A stretch of 5,634 nt of DNA, from positions 1-5,634 of the forward strand of contig JAAFHN010000202.1 in assembly GCA_013298415.1 (NCBI GenBank), in the 5' to 3' direction. The notes below the pieces were generated by a model. That model was not told where the DNA came from. It searched no databases and saw nothing but the letters and a program-made list of their open reading frames with translations. The number at the start of each line of letters is the position of its first letter. Within the stretch, counting starts at the first letter, position 1. A program made the position numbers and the translations under genes. Shown one piece after another: positions 4,784 through 5,634 of this stretch. Source of the stretch: Comamonadaceae bacterium (GTDB lineage: Bacteria > Pseudomonadota > Gammaproteobacteria > Burkholderiales > Burkholderiaceae_C).

Positions 4784-5634
4784 CAGTGGCTGCCTTGAGC
4801 CGCTTGCAGCTCAGCCATGAGCTCGCTATACAAAGAATAGCGTCGGATGCTTATTTCACCAGGACAGAGGGGTGATATTGCATCATTTTCTGCGTTGAAA
4901 GCTTGCACGTGAGGTTTCACAGCGCACTGCGGCTCGTGCAGATGCATGCAGTTGTAAAAGCGGCATTGGCCAAGGTGAATGCGCAAATCAGGCATCAATC
5001 CCGCCAAACCGGCAGGCTCAATGTGGTGCAGCCCAAACTCTTGAAAGCCCGGTGAATCGATCAGCGCGCCGGCAGCGCGTTGCGCGCCCAGCTGATACCA
5101 AGTCGTGCTTGTTGTGGTGTGTTTGCCGCTGTTGAGCGCTTGTGAGATTTCATTCGTGGCCGCTTGGGCGCTCGGCACCACTCGGTTCACAAAGCTGCTT
5201 TTGCCGCCCCCACTTGGGCCGAGCACCAGGGTGGTGTGGCCAGCAAGCAAGCCCAGCACCCGCCCTAAGCCAGGGTCGGCTTCGCGCTTCATGCACGCGC
5301 CAATCACCTCATAGCCCATTTGACGATACGGCTCTAGTCGATCCCAGGCAAGAGGCCAAGCAGGCAAATCAAGCTTGTTCAGCACGATCACTGCGCGAAT
5401 ACCGGCAGCTTCGCAGGCCACCAACGCGCGGGTGAGCTGGCTCTCAGAAAACACGGGCTCTGCGGCGAGCCAAATCAGCACCGTGTCCAAGTTGGCGGCA
5501 AAGGTTTTGGTGCGCAGCTCGTCTTGGCGGTAGAGCACATTGCGCCGAGGCAGCACGCGCTCAATCGTGCCCTCGTCGGCACTGGCAAGCCAGTCAACTT
5601 CGTCGCCCACTACCGCCTGCGCCTTTTTGCCTCG
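4783..5634 (-). CDS. rsgA: Ribosome small subunit-dependent GTPase A (RsgA/YjeQ), 5' end outside the window
   Basis: RsgA is a circularly permuted GTPase that binds the decoding region of the 30S subunit and checks late assembly. The visible 283 residues run in frame to the right edge (RGKKAQAVVGDEVDW...), so the true start and the first strand of the OB-fold lie outside; an apparent GTG start at 5610 is internal. Motifs come in the permuted order: G4 NKLD (5379-5368), G1 P-loop GPSGGGKSS (5220-5194), the HTTTST region, then G3 DSPG (5058-5047). A C-terminal zinc site, C-x4-C-x-H-x5-C, is seen in CRFYNCMHLHEPQC (about 4965-4924). All key residues appear intact. The gene is convergent with the CobD/CbiB-like gene, with only a 29-bp tandem repeat between the stops. 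Its nearness to rplS and prfB fits a translation-related neighbourhood. Confidence 0.95.
   Translation of the reverse strand, partial: RGKKAQAVVGDEVDWLASADEGTIERVLPRRNVLYRQDELRTKTFAANLDTVLIWLAAEPVFSESQLTRALVACEAAGIRAVIVLNKLDLPAWPLAWDRLEPYRQMGYEVIGACMKREADPGLGRVLGLLAGHTTLVLGPSGGGKSSFVNRVVPSAQAATNEISQALNSGKHTTTSTTWYQLGAQRAAGALIDSPGFQEFGLHHIEPAGLAGLMPDLRIHLGQCRFYNCMHLHEPQCAVKPHVQAFNAENDAISPLCPGEISIRRYSLYSELMAELQAAQGSH

Noticed and set aside
5608..5610. GTG at 5610 as the rsgA start
   Set aside because: The frame continues to the window edge with RsgA-like residues (RGKKAQAV), so the real start is outside.

Overview
The window looks like a housekeeping segment of a betaproteobacterial chromosome, most likely Burkholderiales and probably Comamonadaceae. 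This is judged from protein resemblance (RF2, L19, the CoA-pyrophosphatase-type Nudix protein and the AmpE/CobD/CbiB-type membrane protein), from the high-GC coding style, and from the rplS - Nudix - CobD/CbiB-like - rsgA order, which I recall from that group. The genus cannot be fixed from this sequence. I see no insertion sequence, tRNA, rRNA, CRISPR array, phage gene or defence gene.

Layout. Minus strand, 1-813: prfB (release factor 2), cut by the left edge and interrupted by the programmed +1 frameshift typical of this gene. Minus strand, 871-2079: an argD-type acetylornithine aminotransferase, 57 bp upstream of prfB and probably co-transcribed with it. Bases 2080-2339 are a 260-bp divergent intergenic region with a consensus -10 box and GC-rich discriminator facing rplS, a perfect 9-bp inverted repeat, and competing hairpins in the rplS leader. 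Plus strand: rplS (2340-2693), a 17-bp perfect hairpin over its stop, an intrinsic terminator (2769-2804), a CoA-pyrophosphatase-type Nudix gene (2814-3533), a 119-bp gap, and a CobD/CbiB-like membrane protein gene (3653-4708). Minus strand, 4783 to the right edge: rsgA, convergent with the previous gene. The two stop codons are separated only by a 29-bp tandem repeat.

Function. Three of the six genes serve translation: RF2 terminates at UGA/UAA, L19 is a 50S subunit protein, and RsgA is a late 30S assembly GTPase. ArgD belongs to arginine biosynthesis, the Nudix protein to CoA-related nucleotide cleanup, and the CobD/CbiB-like protein has no firm role.

The most notable feature is the prfB frameshift site. 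It keeps the usual AGGGGG-TAT-CTT-T core, but the in-frame stop is TAA rather than the usual TGA. Since RF1 also reads UAA, the classic RF2-specific feedback should be weakened. Other points are the separation of rplS from its usual trmD partner, the large hairpin at the rplS stop codon, and the 29-bp repeat carrying the stop codon of the membrane-protein gene. I did not find a convincing new multi-gene system.
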